From: Aurantiacibacter rhizosphaerae
Lineage (GTDB): Bacteria > Pseudomonadota > Alphaproteobacteria > Sphingomonadales > Sphingomonadaceae
Assembly (NCBI RefSeq): GCF_009807005.1
Contig: NZ_WUBR01000001.1
Span: 930,001 to 994,000, forward strand
Direction: 5' to 3'
Length of the DNA stretch: 64,000 nucleotides
The first letter of the stretch is position 1, and each line of letters starts with the position of its first letter. A program made the position numbers and the translations under genes. Below, piece by piece: positions 44,862 through 53,366 of this stretch. Under the pieces are notes generated by a model. The model saw only the letters and a program-made list of their open reading frames with translations, did no database searches and was not told the origin of the DNA.

Positions 44862-45307
44862 TGCTTCCCGGATTTCCCGACGCCGCGCCCTTGGATGGGC
44901 TGATCGGCGGTGCGCTGATCGGCGTGGCGGCGGCGATCATGCTGTTGACGCTGGGCCGGATCGCCGGTGTATCCGGCATCGCCGCCAAGGCCTTCGGGCT
45001 GGGCGGCAGCGGCCTCAATCGCATGGGAGCATGGGCCTTCGTGATCGGCCTGCCGCTGGGCGCGCTGGCCGTATTGCTGGCAAGGGGCGGGCTGGAGCCC
45101 AGCTTTGCCGGACCGATCCCCCTGGTGATCGCTGGCTTGCTGGTGGGCTTCGGCACACGGTTGGGCAGCGGTTGCACCAGCGGGCATGGCGTTTGCGGCA
45201 TCAGCCGCCTTTCGGGTCGCTCTATCGTCGCCACCATCACCTTCATGGCGGCGGGCATTGCCACGGTCGCCGTGATGAATGCGCTGGGACTGGAGGTGCT
45301 TTCATGA
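44858..45307 (+). CDS. YeeE/YedE family membrane protein (half 1)
   Basis: A 149-residue integral membrane protein with about four helices. It has the family signature [26 protein letters not shown], including the Cys residues of the [11 protein letters not shown] motif that bind or relay thiosulfate/persulfide. It overlaps the MBL gene and the next half gene by 4 bases. YeeE-type proteins move thiosulfate or sulfur species across the inner membrane. Bacterial versions near Blh are split into two short genes, as here. Confidence 0.9.
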   Translation: MMLPGFPDAAPLDGLIGGALIGVAAAIMLLTLGRIAGVSGIAAKAFGLGGSGLNRMGAWAFVIGLPLGALAVLLARGGLEPSFAGPIPLVIAGLLVGFGTRLGSGCTSGHGVCGISRLSGRSIVATITFMAAGIATVAVMNALGLEVLS

Positions 45308-45717
45308 AAACTCTCGCTTCTCTTGTGGCCGGCATCATCTTCGGCGCTGGCCTTACCATTGGCGGAATGACCGATCCTGCCCGCGTGCGCGGTTTCCTTG
45401 ATCTGTTCGGTGATTGGGACCCGACGCTGGCCTTCGTGATGGGCGCGGCCCTCATAGTGATGGCCATCGCCTGGCGCGTGGTGCCCGGCATGGCCCGTCC
45501 GCTGTTCGACGATGATTTTCACATCCCCGGCAAAAGCGAACTGACCCCCAGCCTGATCGGCGGCGCAGTGCTGTTCGGCGTGGGTTGGGGGATTGCCGGC
45601 CTGTGTCCGGGGCCGGGCTTTGCCGCCCTTGCCATAGAGCCGCTCAGCGCCGCGATCTTCGTTGTCTCCATGCTTGTCGGCATGGCCTTGCTGCGCCTGA
45701 TGGAAGGAAAGAGCTGA
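45304..45717 (+). CDS. YeeE/YedE family membrane protein (half 2, DUF6691-like)
   Basis: The second half, 137 residues with about four helices, starts [40 protein letters not shown], a signature of the DUF6691/YedE partner. The second motif is [19 protein letters not shown] with a Cys in LCPGPG. The start overlaps the upstream half by 4 bases and the stop overlaps the DUF442 gene. Together the halves form the sulfur-compound transporter of the operon. No other function is visible. Confidence 0.9.
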   Translation: MKTLASLVAGIIFGAGLTIGGMTDPARVRGFLDLFGDWDPTLAFVMGAALIVMAIAWRVVPGMARPLFDDDFHIPGKSELTPSLIGGAVLFGVGWGIAGLCPGPGFAALAIEPLSAAIFVVSMLVGMALLRLMEGKS

Positions 45718-46046
45718 TGGATACGACCCAACTGACCGATGGGCTTTCCGTTTCCCCGCAGATTTCGCCCGCCGAGGTGAGCGAGCTTGCAGCCGCAGGG
45801 TATAAGTCCATCATCTGCAACCGCCCCGATGAGGAGGAGACCGGCCAGCCTGATTTCGCTGACATCGCAGCCGCGGCAACGGCATTGGGCCTATCAACCC
45901 GCCACATCCCGGTGGACGCTGAACGGCCTGTCGAGATGCAGGCAGACGCTTTCGCGAAAGCGCTGGCCGAGTTGCCCGGCCCGGTGCTGGCCTACTGCCG
46001 CACGGGCAATCGCTGCACCAAGCTTCACGAAGCGATCAGCGACTAA
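45717..46046 (+). CDS. DUF442/TIGR01244-like sulfur-transferase phosphatase-fold protein
   Basis: This 109-residue protein has a cysteine-phosphatase/rhodanese-like active-site loop, AYCRTGNRC, near residue 95. The preceding region with LSVSPQISPAEVSELAAAGYKSIICNRPDEEE is the hallmark of the DUF442/TIGR01244 family, whose members are often fused to the N-terminus of Blh proteins. The start overlaps the upstream membrane gene by one base. It would handle persulfide sulfur passed from the SQR to the dioxygenase; phosphatase activity is less likely in this operon. Here it is a free-standing protein rather than a Blh fusion. Confidence 0.88.
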   Translation: MDTTQLTDGLSVSPQISPAEVSELAAAGYKSIICNRPDEEETGQPDFADIAAAATALGLSTRHIPVDAERPVEMQADAFAKALAELPGPVLAYCRTGNRCTKLHEAISD

Positions 46047-46082
46047 TCCCGCGCCGCTTCCACTGATCGAAAAGGATCAACC

Positions 46083-47309
46083 ATGACCGACAATCACAGC
46101 CACCACACCGTAGTCATCGCAGGCGGCGGCTCTGCCGGTATCGCCACTGCCGCATCCATGCTGCAACGCCATCCCGGCCTCGATATCGCGATCATAGAGC
46201 CCAGCACCGAGCATTATTACCAGCCGGGCTGGACGATGGTGGGCGGCGGCGTCTTCGAAAAAGACGAGACGATGAAGCCGGAAGCCTCCGTCATGCCCAA
46301 GGATGTTACTTGGTTGAAGGCCGGGGTGACCGGCTTCGATCCCGACAACAACGCCGTGGAATTCGGCAATGGCGGGCGCGTGACATATGATGTGCTGATC
46401 GTTGCCATGGGCAATCGCCTTGCATGGGAGGAGATCGAGGGGCTGGAAGAGATGCTGGGCAAGAACGGCGTCACCTCCAATTACCGATACGATCTGGCGC
46501 CCTACACCTGGGAACTGGTGCAAAACACGCGTTCCGGCCGCGCGCTGTTTACCCAGCCGCCCATGCCCATCAAATGCGCGGGCGCACCGCAGAAGGCGAT
46601 GTATCTTTCATGCTCGGAATGGGAGAAGCGCGGGTGCCTTGGCAATATCGAGGTGGAGTTTCACAATAACGGCGGCGTGCTGTTTGGCGTGCCCGAATAT
46701 GTGCCTGCGCTGATGAGCTATGTCGAACGCTACGGGATCGACCTCAACTTCGGCTCTACGCTCACCCGCGTGGATGGCCCGGCGCAAAAGGCCTATTTCG
46801 CCACGGAAGACGGCGAGGTGGAGCGCGAGTTCGACCTGCTGCATGTCTGCCCGCCGCAAAAGGGCAACGCGGTGGTTGCCGCCAGCACGCTGGCAAACGA
46901 GGCGGGCTATGCCGAAGTGGACCAGCACAGCCTGCAACACGTGCGCCATGCCAATGTGTTCGCCCTTGGCGATTGCAGCAGCACGCCCAATGCAAAAACC
47001 ATGGCCGCTGCCCGAAAGCAGGCCCCGGTCGCGGCGGTGAACGCGCTCGCCATGCTGGAAGGCAGCGAGCTGAAGGGCAGTTACGATGGTTACGGCAGCT
47101 GCCCGCTGACGGTGGAAAACGGCAAGATCGTGCTGGCCGAATTCGGCTATGGCGGAAAGCTGCTGCCCACCTTCCCCACTGCAATCCTTGATGGCACAAA
47201 ACCTTCTCGCCTTGCGTGGACACTGAAGGCAGACGCGCTTCCGGCGATCTACTGGCATGCCATGCTGAAGGGTCGCGAATGGATGGCCAAGCCCATCGGA
47301 GGGGCGTGA
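46083..47309 (+). CDS. sqr: Sulfide:quinone oxidoreductase-like flavoprotein
   Basis: A 408-residue FAD oxidoreductase with a dinucleotide motif VVIAGGGSAGIATAASML. Both redox Cys positions typical of SQOR-type sulfide:quinone oxidoreductases are seen: PIKCAGAPQKAMYL (first Cys) and ALGDCSSTPNAKT (second Cys). The FAD-facing segment includes HYYQPGWTMVGGG. A third region is HVCPPQKGN. It would oxidise sulfide to persulfide/polysulfide and pass electrons to quinone at the inner membrane. It lies between the DUF442 gene and the SulP transporter, in a sulfide operon whose end is a bd oxidase. Confidence 0.92.
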   Translation: MTDNHSHHTVVIAGGGSAGIATAASMLQRHPGLDIAIIEPSTEHYYQPGWTMVGGGVFEKDETMKPEASVMPKDVTWLKAGVTGFDPDNNAVEFGNGGRVTYDVLIVAMGNRLAWEEIEGLEEMLGKNGVTSNYRYDLAPYTWELVQNTRSGRALFTQPPMPIKCAGAPQKAMYLSCSEWEKRGCLGNIEVEFHNNGGVLFGVPEYVPALMSYVERYGIDLNFGSTLTRVDGPAQKAYFATEDGEVEREFDLLHVCPPQKGNAVVAASTLANEAGYAEVDQHSLQHVRHANVFALGDCSSTPNAKTMAAARKQAPVAAVNALAMLEGSELKGSYDGYGSCPLTVENGKIVLAEFGYGGKLLPTFPTAILDGTKPSRLAWTLKADALPAIYWHAMLKGREWMAKPIGGA

Positions 47310-47318
47310 TCAAGCCTC

Positions 47319-49073
47319 ATGCTCTCGCGCTATTTTCCGATCCTCGAATGGGGGTGCAGCTATAACGGGCAGACGCTGAGCAGCGATCTGATGGCGGCGA
47401 TCATCGTCACCATCATGCTGATTCCGCAAAGCCTTGCCTACGCGCTGCTGGCGGGGTTGCCTCCGGTCGTCGGCCTTTATGCCTCCATCCTGCCATTGGT
47501 GGCCTATGCCATTTTCGGCACCAGCCGCACGCTGGCCGTGGGGCCGGTGGCGGTGGTTTCCTTGATGACGGCGAGCGCGGTGGGTGCTGTCGCCCCGCAG
47601 GGAACGGCGGAATATCTGGAAGCCGCGATCACGCTGGCCGCGCTGTCGGGCGTGATGCTGTTCGTGCTGGGCGTGTTGCGAATGGGGTTCCTGTCCAACC
47701 TTCTCTCGCACCCGGTGATCAGCGGCTTCATTACCGCCAGCGGCATATTGATTGCCACCAGCCAGCTGCGCCATGTGCTTGGCGTTTCGGCCGGCGGCGA
47801 CACCTGGCCAAAGATGCTGGGCTCGCTGTTCGCAGCCCTACCACAAGTGAACCCGTGGACGCTGGCCGTGGGCGTGCCTTCGGTGATCTTCCTGTTCTGG
47901 GTGCGCAAGGGATTGAAGCCGCTGCTGGTGAAATTCGGCATGTCTGGCAAGGCAGCGGATATCGCTGCCAAGGTCGGCCCGGTCGTGGCCGTGGCGCTCA
48001 GCATCGTGGCCGTGATGGCATTCGACCTGGCGGGAAGGGGCGTGAACATCACGGGCGAGATCCCGCAGGGCTTGCCGCCCTTTGCCATGCCCAGCACGGA
48101 CCTGTCGCTGATCCGGCAATTGTTCGTACCTGCGCTGCTGATCTCCATCATCGGCTTTGTCGAGAGCGTGTCCGTCGCGCAGACCTTGGCCGCAAAACGC
48201 CGCCAGCGGATCGCGCCCGATCAGGAGCTGATCGGCCTTGGCGCATCCAATATCGCCAGCGCCTTTTCCGGCGGCTATCCGGTAACCGGCGGCTTTGCCC
48301 GATCGGTCGTGAATTTCGATGCAGGAGCGCAGACGCCCGCTGCGGGCGCTTTCACCGCTGTTGGCATCGCGATGGCATCGCTGTTCCTCACGCCGCTGCT
48401 GTTCTCGCTTCCCATCGCCGTGCTGGCGGCCACCATTATCGTGGCCGTGCTCGCGCTGGTGGATTTGAAGACGCCGCGGCAATTGTGGAACTATTCAAAG
48501 GCTGATTTCGCCGCGCATGTCGCCACCATTGCCATCACCCTGCTGGCGGGTGTGGAAATGGGCGTGATCGCGGGCGTATCCGTCGGGCTGCTGCTGTATC
48601 TCTGGCGCGCCAGCCGTCCACATGCCGCCATCGTGGGCCGCGTTCCGGAAACCGAGCATTTCCGCAATGTAGAGCGGCACAAGGTCTTCACCGCCGATCA
48701 CGTTCTCTCCATCCGCATCGACGAGGCGCTGACCTTTCTCAACGCCCGCTGGCTGGAGGAATATGTGCTGGAACAGGTGGCCGACCGGCCAAAAATCCGC
48801 CACGTCATCCTGATGGCCAGCGCTGTGAACGAGATCGATGCATCGGGGCTGGAAAGTCTGGAAGCGATCAACCACCGGCTTGCCGATGCCGATATAAGGC
48901 TGCACCTTTCCGAGGTGAAAGGCCCGGTGATGGACCGCCTGCAACGCACGCATTTCATCGAAGAGCTGAGCGGCCAAGTGTTCCTAAGCCAGGCGCGTGC
49001 CTTTGCAGAGGCGCTGCGCGATGATGGCAATGATGTGGAGCAGCCCGACGATATAGCGCGCGGGTTGATCTGA
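47319..49073 (+). CDS. SulP-family anion transporter with STAS domain
   Basis: This 584-residue SulP-family carrier has about 10-12 transmembrane segments over residues 1-430. Family blocks are GLPPVVGLYASILPLVAYAIFGTSRTLAVGPVAVVSLM, the signature with the anion-binding site, and LIGLGASNIASAFSGGYPVTGGFARSVVN. The STAS domain at about 450-555 carries NEIDASGLESLEAI. It is the last gene of the sulfide operon, 9 bases after the SQR gene, and may export sulfate/sulfite or import sulfur oxyanions. Bicarbonate and other anions cannot be excluded. Confidence 0.92.
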   Translation: MLSRYFPILEWGCSYNGQTLSSDLMAAIIVTIMLIPQSLAYALLAGLPPVVGLYASILPLVAYAIFGTSRTLAVGPVAVVSLMTASAVGAVAPQGTAEYLEAAITLAALSGVMLFVLGVLRMGFLSNLLSHPVISGFITASGILIATSQLRHVLGVSAGGDTWPKMLGSLFAALPQVNPWTLAVGVPSVIFLFWVRKGLKPLLVKFGMSGKAADIAAKVGPVVAVALSIVAVMAFDLAGRGVNITGEIPQGLPPFAMPSTDLSLIRQLFVPALLISIIGFVESVSVAQTLAAKRRQRIAPDQELIGLGASNIASAFSGGYPVTGGFARSVVNFDAGAQTPAAGAFTAVGIAMASLFLTPLLFSLPIAVLAATIIVAVLALVDLKTPRQLWNYSKADFAAHVATIAITLLAGVEMGVIAGVSVGLLLYLWRASRPHAAIVGRVPETEHFRNVERHKVFTADHVLSIRIDEALTFLNARWLEEYVLEQVADRPKIRHVILMASAVNEIDASGLESLEAINHRLADADIRLHLSEVKGPVMDRLQRTHFIEELSGQVFLSQARAFAEALRDDGNDVEQPDDIARGLI

Positions 49074-49085
49074 GTTGTAATAAAT

Positions 49086-49128
49086 GCACCTGATGGTGCG
49101 AAATTCGGGTTCGTTGCACGACGTGCAA
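49086..49128. promoter_or_regulatory. Twin palindromes upstream of the bd-oxidase genes
   Basis: GCACC-TGAT-GGTGC (49086-49099) and TTGCAC-GAC-GTGCAA (49114-49128) are perfect inverted repeats with related TGCAC/GTGCA half-sites, centred about 28 bases apart. They lie in the 89-base gap between the SulP gene and cioA, so cioAB likely has its own regulated promoter. The regulator is unknown. Confidence 0.5.
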
Positions 49129-49162
49129 TATCGTAAGGCGCGTGCCTGAAGGAGCAGAGATA

Positions 49163-50623
49163 ATGTTCGACGGCCTCGACGCACTGATGCTTGCCCGGAT
49201 ACAGTTTGCCTTCACGGTAAGCTTCCACTTCTTCTTTCCCGCTTTCTCCATCGGCCTTGCCAGCTATCTGGCAGTGCTGGAGGGCTTGTGGCTGAAGACA
49301 GGTAAGCAGATCTATCTCGATTTGTTCAAATACTGGATCAAGATCTTCGCCATCGCTTTTGCCATGGGCGTCGTCTCCGGCATCGTGATGAGTTACCAGT
49401 TCGGCACCAACTGGTCCGTTTATTCCGATCTTGCCGGCCCGGTGATCGGCCCGCTGATGGCGTATGAAGTGCTGACGGCCTTCTTCCTGGAGGCAGGCTT
49501 CCTTGGCGTGATGCTGTTCGGCATGAACAAGGTGGGCAAGAAGCTGCACTTCCTCGCCACGCTGATGGTGGCCTTCGGCACCTTCGTATCCGCCTTCTGG
49601 ATCCTGTCGGTAAACAGCTGGATGCAAACGCCTACGGGGTTCGAGATGGGTGCCAACGGCCAATATCTGCCCGGCGACAGCTGGCTGGCAATCATCTTCA
49701 ATCCCAGCTTCCCCTACCGCCTCGTCCACACCGTGCTGGCCGCCTATCTCACCACCGCATTCGTGGTGGGCGGCGTTGGCGCCTGGCACCTGCTGAAGGA
49801 CCGGGCGAACCTGCACGCGCGCAAGATGTTCTCGATGGCGATGTGGATGGCCGCCATCGTTGCGCCGATTCAGATATTCGCGGGCGACATGCACGGCCTC
49901 AACACGCTGGAGCATCAACCGCCAAAGGTCATGGCGATGGAGGGGCATTACGAAAGCCACCCGGACGGCGCGCCGCTTTACCTGTTTGGCATTCCCAACG
50001 ACAAGGAACAGCGGCTGGATTACGCCGTAGGTATTCCCAAGCTTTCCAGCCTGATCCTGAAGCATGATTTGAATGCCCCGCTGGCCGGTCTGGACACCGT
50101 TCCCGATGACGAGCAGCCGCCCGTCTTCCTGGTGTTCTGGGCATTTCGCATCATGATCGCCATCGGCCTTGGCATGATGACGTTGGGCATGTGGAGCCTG
50201 CTCGCACGCTGGCGAGGGCGGCTGTACGAATGGACATGGCTGCACCGCGCCGCGCTGGTGATGGCACCTTCGGGCTTTCTTGCCGTGCTGTGCGGATGGA
50301 TCACGACGGAGGTGGGCCGCCAGCCCTATGTCATTTACGGCCTGCTGCGCACAGCCGATGCCGCCAGCCCGCTGGCCGCGCCTGCCGTGGCCACATCGCT
50401 GCTGGCCTTCATTATCGTGTATTTCACCGTGTTCGGCGCGGGCGTGTGGTACATTCTGCACCTGATGCACAATCCGCCGCATACCGGCGAACTGGGCGCG
50501 AAGCGCGGCGACAAGGGCCCGATCCGTACAGCAGGCATCACGCCGGGGCCGACGCAGGACCCGACCGATGCCTCCACCCGAGACCTGTCGGGAACGAAGC
50601 AAGAGCCGGAGGAAAGGCCATGA
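49163..50623 (+). CDS. cioA: Cyanide-insensitive bd-type quinol oxidase subunit I
   Basis: A 486-residue CydA-family subunit with nine or so transmembrane helices, starting MFDGLDALMLARIQFAFTVSFHFFFPAFSIG (His heme ligand in FHFFF). AAGGAG precedes the ATG at 49163; a GTG seven codons upstream is less likely. Other blocks are GVVSGIVMSYQFGTNW, AFFLEAGFLGVMLFGMNK (the Glu near heme b595) and GWITTEVGRQPYVIYGLLRTADAASP. The Q-loop is short, as in the CIO subgroup. It oxidises quinol and reduces oxygen, and such oxidases resist cyanide and sulfide. It follows the sulfide operon directly and overlaps cioB. Confidence 0.93.
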   Translation: MFDGLDALMLARIQFAFTVSFHFFFPAFSIGLASYLAVLEGLWLKTGKQIYLDLFKYWIKIFAIAFAMGVVSGIVMSYQFGTNWSVYSDLAGPVIGPLMAYEVLTAFFLEAGFLGVMLFGMNKVGKKLHFLATLMVAFGTFVSAFWILSVNSWMQTPTGFEMGANGQYLPGDSWLAIIFNPSFPYRLVHTVLAAYLTTAFVVGGVGAWHLLKDRANLHARKMFSMAMWMAAIVAPIQIFAGDMHGLNTLEHQPPKVMAMEGHYESHPDGAPLYLFGIPNDKEQRLDYAVGIPKLSSLILKHDLNAPLAGLDTVPDDEQPPVFLVFWAFRIMIAIGLGMMTLGMWSLLARWRGRLYEWTWLHRAALVMAPSGFLAVLCGWITTEVGRQPYVIYGLLRTADAASPLAAPAVATSLLAFIIVYFTVFGAGVWYILHLMHNPPHTGELGAKRGDKGPIRTAGITPGPTQDPTDASTRDLSGTKQEPEERP

Positions 50624-51621
50624 GTATCGACCTGACCACGATCTGGGCATTCATCATCGCCTTCGCCGTATTCGCCTATGTGGTGATGGACGGGTTCGAT
50701 CTTGGCATCGGTATCCTCTTCCCCACCTTCGATCCGGGGCGGGAGAGGGACCGCGCGATGAATTCCATCGCGCCTGTATGGGATGGCAATGAAACATGGC
50801 TGGTGCTGGGCGGCGGCGGGCTGTTTGCCGCATTCCCGCTGGCCTATGCGGTGATCCTGCCTGCCACCTATCCCCTGATCATCGCCATGCTGCTGGGCCT
50901 GGTGTTCCGCGGCGTGGCGTTCGAATACCGTTGGCGTGACCCGGCGCACCGCGCATTCTGGGACGGGGCTTTCACGATCGGCAGCCTGGTGGCCGCAATG
51001 GCGCAGGGGATGACGCTGGGCGCATTGCTGCAGGGTATCGAGGTGGAAGGCCGCGCCTATGCGGGCAGCTGGTTCGACTGGCTGACGCCGTACACCCTCC
51101 TTACCGGGGTTGGTACAGTCGCAGGCTATGCGCTGCTGGGCGCGACATGGCTGATCTGGAAGCTGGACGGCGAAGCGCAGGCCCATGCCCGCAAGCTGGC
51201 CAAGCGCGCCGCATGGGCGACGCTGGGGCTGATGGGGGCAGTCAGCATCTATAACGTGCTGCTGAACACCGATTACGCGGCCCGCTGGCTGACCGCGCCG
51301 GAAATCTACTTCGCCGCGCCTGTGCCCATCCTCACCGCCATTGTCGCGCTGGCCCTGCTGCGCGCGCTATCGGCAGAGCGCAATTCGAAGCCTTTCTGGC
51401 TGGCGCTGACGCTGTTCTTCTTGGGCATGGCGGGGCTGGGCGTAACGATATGGCCAAACGTGGTGCCGCCCGATGTCACCATCTGGGATGCCGCCGCGCC
51501 GGAACGCAGCCAGATATTCATGCTGGTGGGCGTCGCCATCACCATGCCGCTGATCATCGCCTACACCGCCTGGGCTTACTGGGTGTTTCGTGGGAAGGTG
51601 GACGACGAGGGGTATCATTGA
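50620..51621 (+). CDS. cioB: Cyanide-insensitive bd-type quinol oxidase subunit II
   Basis: A 333-residue subunit II with about eight helices. MSIDLTTIWAFIIAFAVFAYVVMDGFDLGIGILFP opens the protein with the conserved D-G-F-D-L-G-I-G motif, followed by SIAPVWDGNETWLVLGGGGLFAAFPLAYA, typical of CydB/CioB. The ATG at 50620 overlaps the cioA stop by 4 bases. The C-terminus is a long hydrophobic segment ending in a charged tail. It forms the oxidase with CioA. Confidence 0.94.
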   Translation: MSIDLTTIWAFIIAFAVFAYVVMDGFDLGIGILFPTFDPGRERDRAMNSIAPVWDGNETWLVLGGGGLFAAFPLAYAVILPATYPLIIAMLLGLVFRGVAFEYRWRDPAHRAFWDGAFTIGSLVAAMAQGMTLGALLQGIEVEGRAYAGSWFDWLTPYTLLTGVGTVAGYALLGATWLIWKLDGEAQAHARKLAKRAAWATLGLMGAVSIYNVLLNTDYAARWLTAPEIYFAAPVPILTAIVALALLRALSAERNSKPFWLALTLFFLGMAGLGVTIWPNVVPPDVTIWDAAAPERSQIFMLVGVAITMPLIIAYTAWAYWVFRGKVDDEGYH

Positions 51622-51625
51622 GCCG

Positions 51626-51763
51626 ATGGCCGATACGCCCAATACGCCCGATACGGCTGGCCCACTGTGGAAACGCCTGTTGTGGATGGCGGCGATCTGG
51701 CTGGCCAGCGTTGCGGTGCTGGGCACGGTGGCCATGGTGATCCGCTGGTGGCTCAATCCCTAG
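51626..51763 (+). CDS. DUF2474-like small membrane subunit (45 aa)
   Basis: A 45-codon ORF from ATG 51626 to TAG 51763, only 4 bases after cioB stops. The sequence has a Pro/Thr-rich start (MADTPNTPDTAG), then PLWKRLLWMAAIWLASVAVLG, then a helix ending IRWWLNP. This is the pattern of DUF2474, short single-helix proteins found behind cioAB genes, comparable in role to CydX of E. coli. The ribosome site is weak, but translational coupling to cioB would compensate. It is likely a third subunit of the oxidase. Confidence 0.75.
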   Translation: MADTPNTPDTAGPLWKRLLWMAAIWLASVAVLGTVAMVIRWWLNP

Positions 51764-51847
51764 CTATCGGGCTTTTGACTTCAGCCTTTCATTCGCGCGC
51801 GCGAATGCCTACCTCGCAGACCTGATATTATGCGGGAGGAAAATTGC

Positions 51848-52759
51848 GTGGCAGACAAGCCTGACGAAACGGATCACGACCTTAAAGATCACAAGTTCTA
51901 TCATGCCGACATGGAAGCAGGCTTTGCCGAAAGCCTGGATAACGATACCCCGCAAACCCGCCATCCCGCCTATCGCCTCGCCTTCCGCGACGATGATTTC
52001 CTGCTGCGGGAGGAATTGCGCCCCATCCGTTTTCAACTGGAACTGCTGAAGCCCACGATGCTGCTGGACGAGGCGCGCGTCGGCTCAACCCTCGTCATGT
52101 ACGGCTCTGCCCGCATCCCCCCGCCCGAAGCGACCGAGGACGCGCTGAAGCAGGCCGAGAACCTGCCAGAGGAAGAGGCGCTGGTGGTGCGCAATCTCGC
52201 CAAGAAGGCGAAATATTACGCGGAGGCCTATCGCCTCTCCCGCATGGTGAGCGAAAAGGCCATCGTGGAGGATGGCAAGCGGCAGTTCGTGGTGTGTTCG
52301 GGCGGCGGCCCTTCCATCATGGAAGCCGCCAATCGCGGGGCCAGCGATGCCGGCGCAGAGAGCATCGGCTTGAATATCATCCTGCCGCATGAGCAGGCGC
52401 CAAACCCCTATGTGACGCCGTATCTCTCGCTGAATTTCCACTATTTCGCGCTGCGCAAGATGCACTTCCTGCTGCGCGCGCGGGCCGTGGCGGTTTTCCC
52501 CGGCGGGTTCGGCACGTTTGACGAGATGTTCGAACTCCTCACCCTGATCCAGACGGGCAAGATGAAGCCCATTCCCATCCTGCTGTTCGGCAAGGATTTC
52601 TGGAACCGCGTCGTGAATTTCGAGGCGATTGCAGAGGAAGGCACGATCTCCAAAAAGGATCTGGACCTGATCACCTGGTGCGAAACTGCCGAAGAGGGTT
52701 GGGAGACAATCCGCGATTTCTATTCGCTGAAAGAAAACGGCGAGGTGAAGCCGGGTTAA
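51848..52759 (+). CDS. LOG-family protein (lysine-decarboxylase-like fold, TIGR00730-related)
   Basis: This is a 303-residue protein starting at a GTG (51848) with GGGAGGA at ideal spacing; an ATG 18 bases upstream overlaps that site. The Rossmann-like core is recognisable in VGSTLVMYGSARIPPP and VVCSGGGPSIMEAANRGA, and the nucleotide/5-prime-monophosphate motif is FPGGFGTFDEMFELLTLIQTGK. Family members include cytokinin-activating LOG and nucleotide 5'-monophosphate nucleosidases such as PpnN. This long version with an N-terminal extension of about 90 residues is common in alphaproteobacteria. It is a single gene downstream of the oxidase locus, with no functional link apparent. Confidence 0.87.
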   Translation: MADKPDETDHDLKDHKFYHADMEAGFAESLDNDTPQTRHPAYRLAFRDDDFLLREELRPIRFQLELLKPTMLLDEARVGSTLVMYGSARIPPPEATEDALKQAENLPEEEALVVRNLAKKAKYYAEAYRLSRMVSEKAIVEDGKRQFVVCSGGGPSIMEAANRGASDAGAESIGLNIILPHEQAPNPYVTPYLSLNFHYFALRKMHFLLRARAVAVFPGGFGTFDEMFELLTLIQTGKMKPIPILLFGKDFWNRVVNFEAIAEEGTISKKDLDLITWCETAEEGWETIRDFYSLKENGEVKPG

Positions 52760-52797
52760 GTTGAGCGATCCGTCCCCTCAGTAGGACTCACGCAGGA

Positions 52798-52848
52798 CTT
52801 CGGCGCCATCACCGGCTGCCCGCAGAACAGCACGGCGTGACGCCGAAG
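52798..52848. repeat. Inverted repeat in the gap between convergent genes
   Basis: CTTCGGCG (52798-52805) and CGCCGAAG (52841-52848) are perfect inverted repeats with a 35-base loop. No T-run follows. It may mark the end of both convergent transcripts. Confidence 0.3.
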
Positions 52849-52868
52849 ATTCTGGTGGTGCAAAATGG

Positions 52869-53366
52869 TCAGGAGCGGGCTGGCACCACGGTGACGGCCA
52901 GCATTTGCGGATCGAGTTCACCCGATGCGATCAGTGCAGCGTTTTCCTGCGCCACGCGCTCCTCCATACGCCTTGCATCCCTGCTGTTCGTTGCAAAGAT
53001 GATGCTGAGCAGCACGGGCTGCCCGCCTGCATCAATATAGCGCGGAGTGGGTAGCTTGCCGATGCGATTGACGGCACGAATGGCTGCCAGGTCCATCGTG
53101 TGGCTGCCGGATTCCTGGAAGATCGTGACTTGCTCCGCCCGGCCGCTGCCATTGGCAACGAAGCGGACTTTCACCACACCGGCCCGCTGCCTGCCACTGG
53201 GATAGCTGACGCGGTTCAGCTGTTTGTCGAGCTCGACACCCAAGGTGGATACAAAGCCATCCCGTTCCGGCTGTACCAAGATCGTTCCATCCTGCAGGGA
53301 ATCCTGCGCGGATAGCGGTGCGCCAAGAACGGCTGTCGCGATTGCGATTGAGACAAATTTATTCAT
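52869..53366 (-). CDS. Secreted TonB-C-terminal-like domain protein
   Basis: This 165-residue protein has a short Sec signal (MNKFVSIAIATAVLGAPLSA) and a domain resembling the TonB C-terminal fold (RAGVVKVRFVANGSGRAEQVTIFQESGSHTMDLAAIRAVNRIGKLPTPRY), where V-R-F-x-x-N-G-x-G and the helix with A-A-I-R-A-V are typical. Unlike TonB, it has no membrane anchor or proline spacer, so it would float in the periplasm. AAGGATGA precedes the ATG at 53366. The C-terminal third carries many Arg, Asp and Glu residues. It is a lone gene facing a 469-base gap. Confidence 0.8.
   Translation of the reverse strand: MNKFVSIAIATAVLGAPLSAQDSLQDGTILVQPERDGFVSTLGVELDKQLNRVSYPSGRQRAGVVKVRFVANGSGRAEQVTIFQESGSHTMDLAAIRAVNRIGKLPTPRYIDAGGQPVLLSIIFATNSRDARRMEERVAQENAALIASGELDPQMLAVTVVPARS

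Noticed and set aside
48698-50650. 650-codon minus-strand frame over SulP and cioA
   Set aside because: The longest shadow frame in the window; both opposite genes have strong family signatures.
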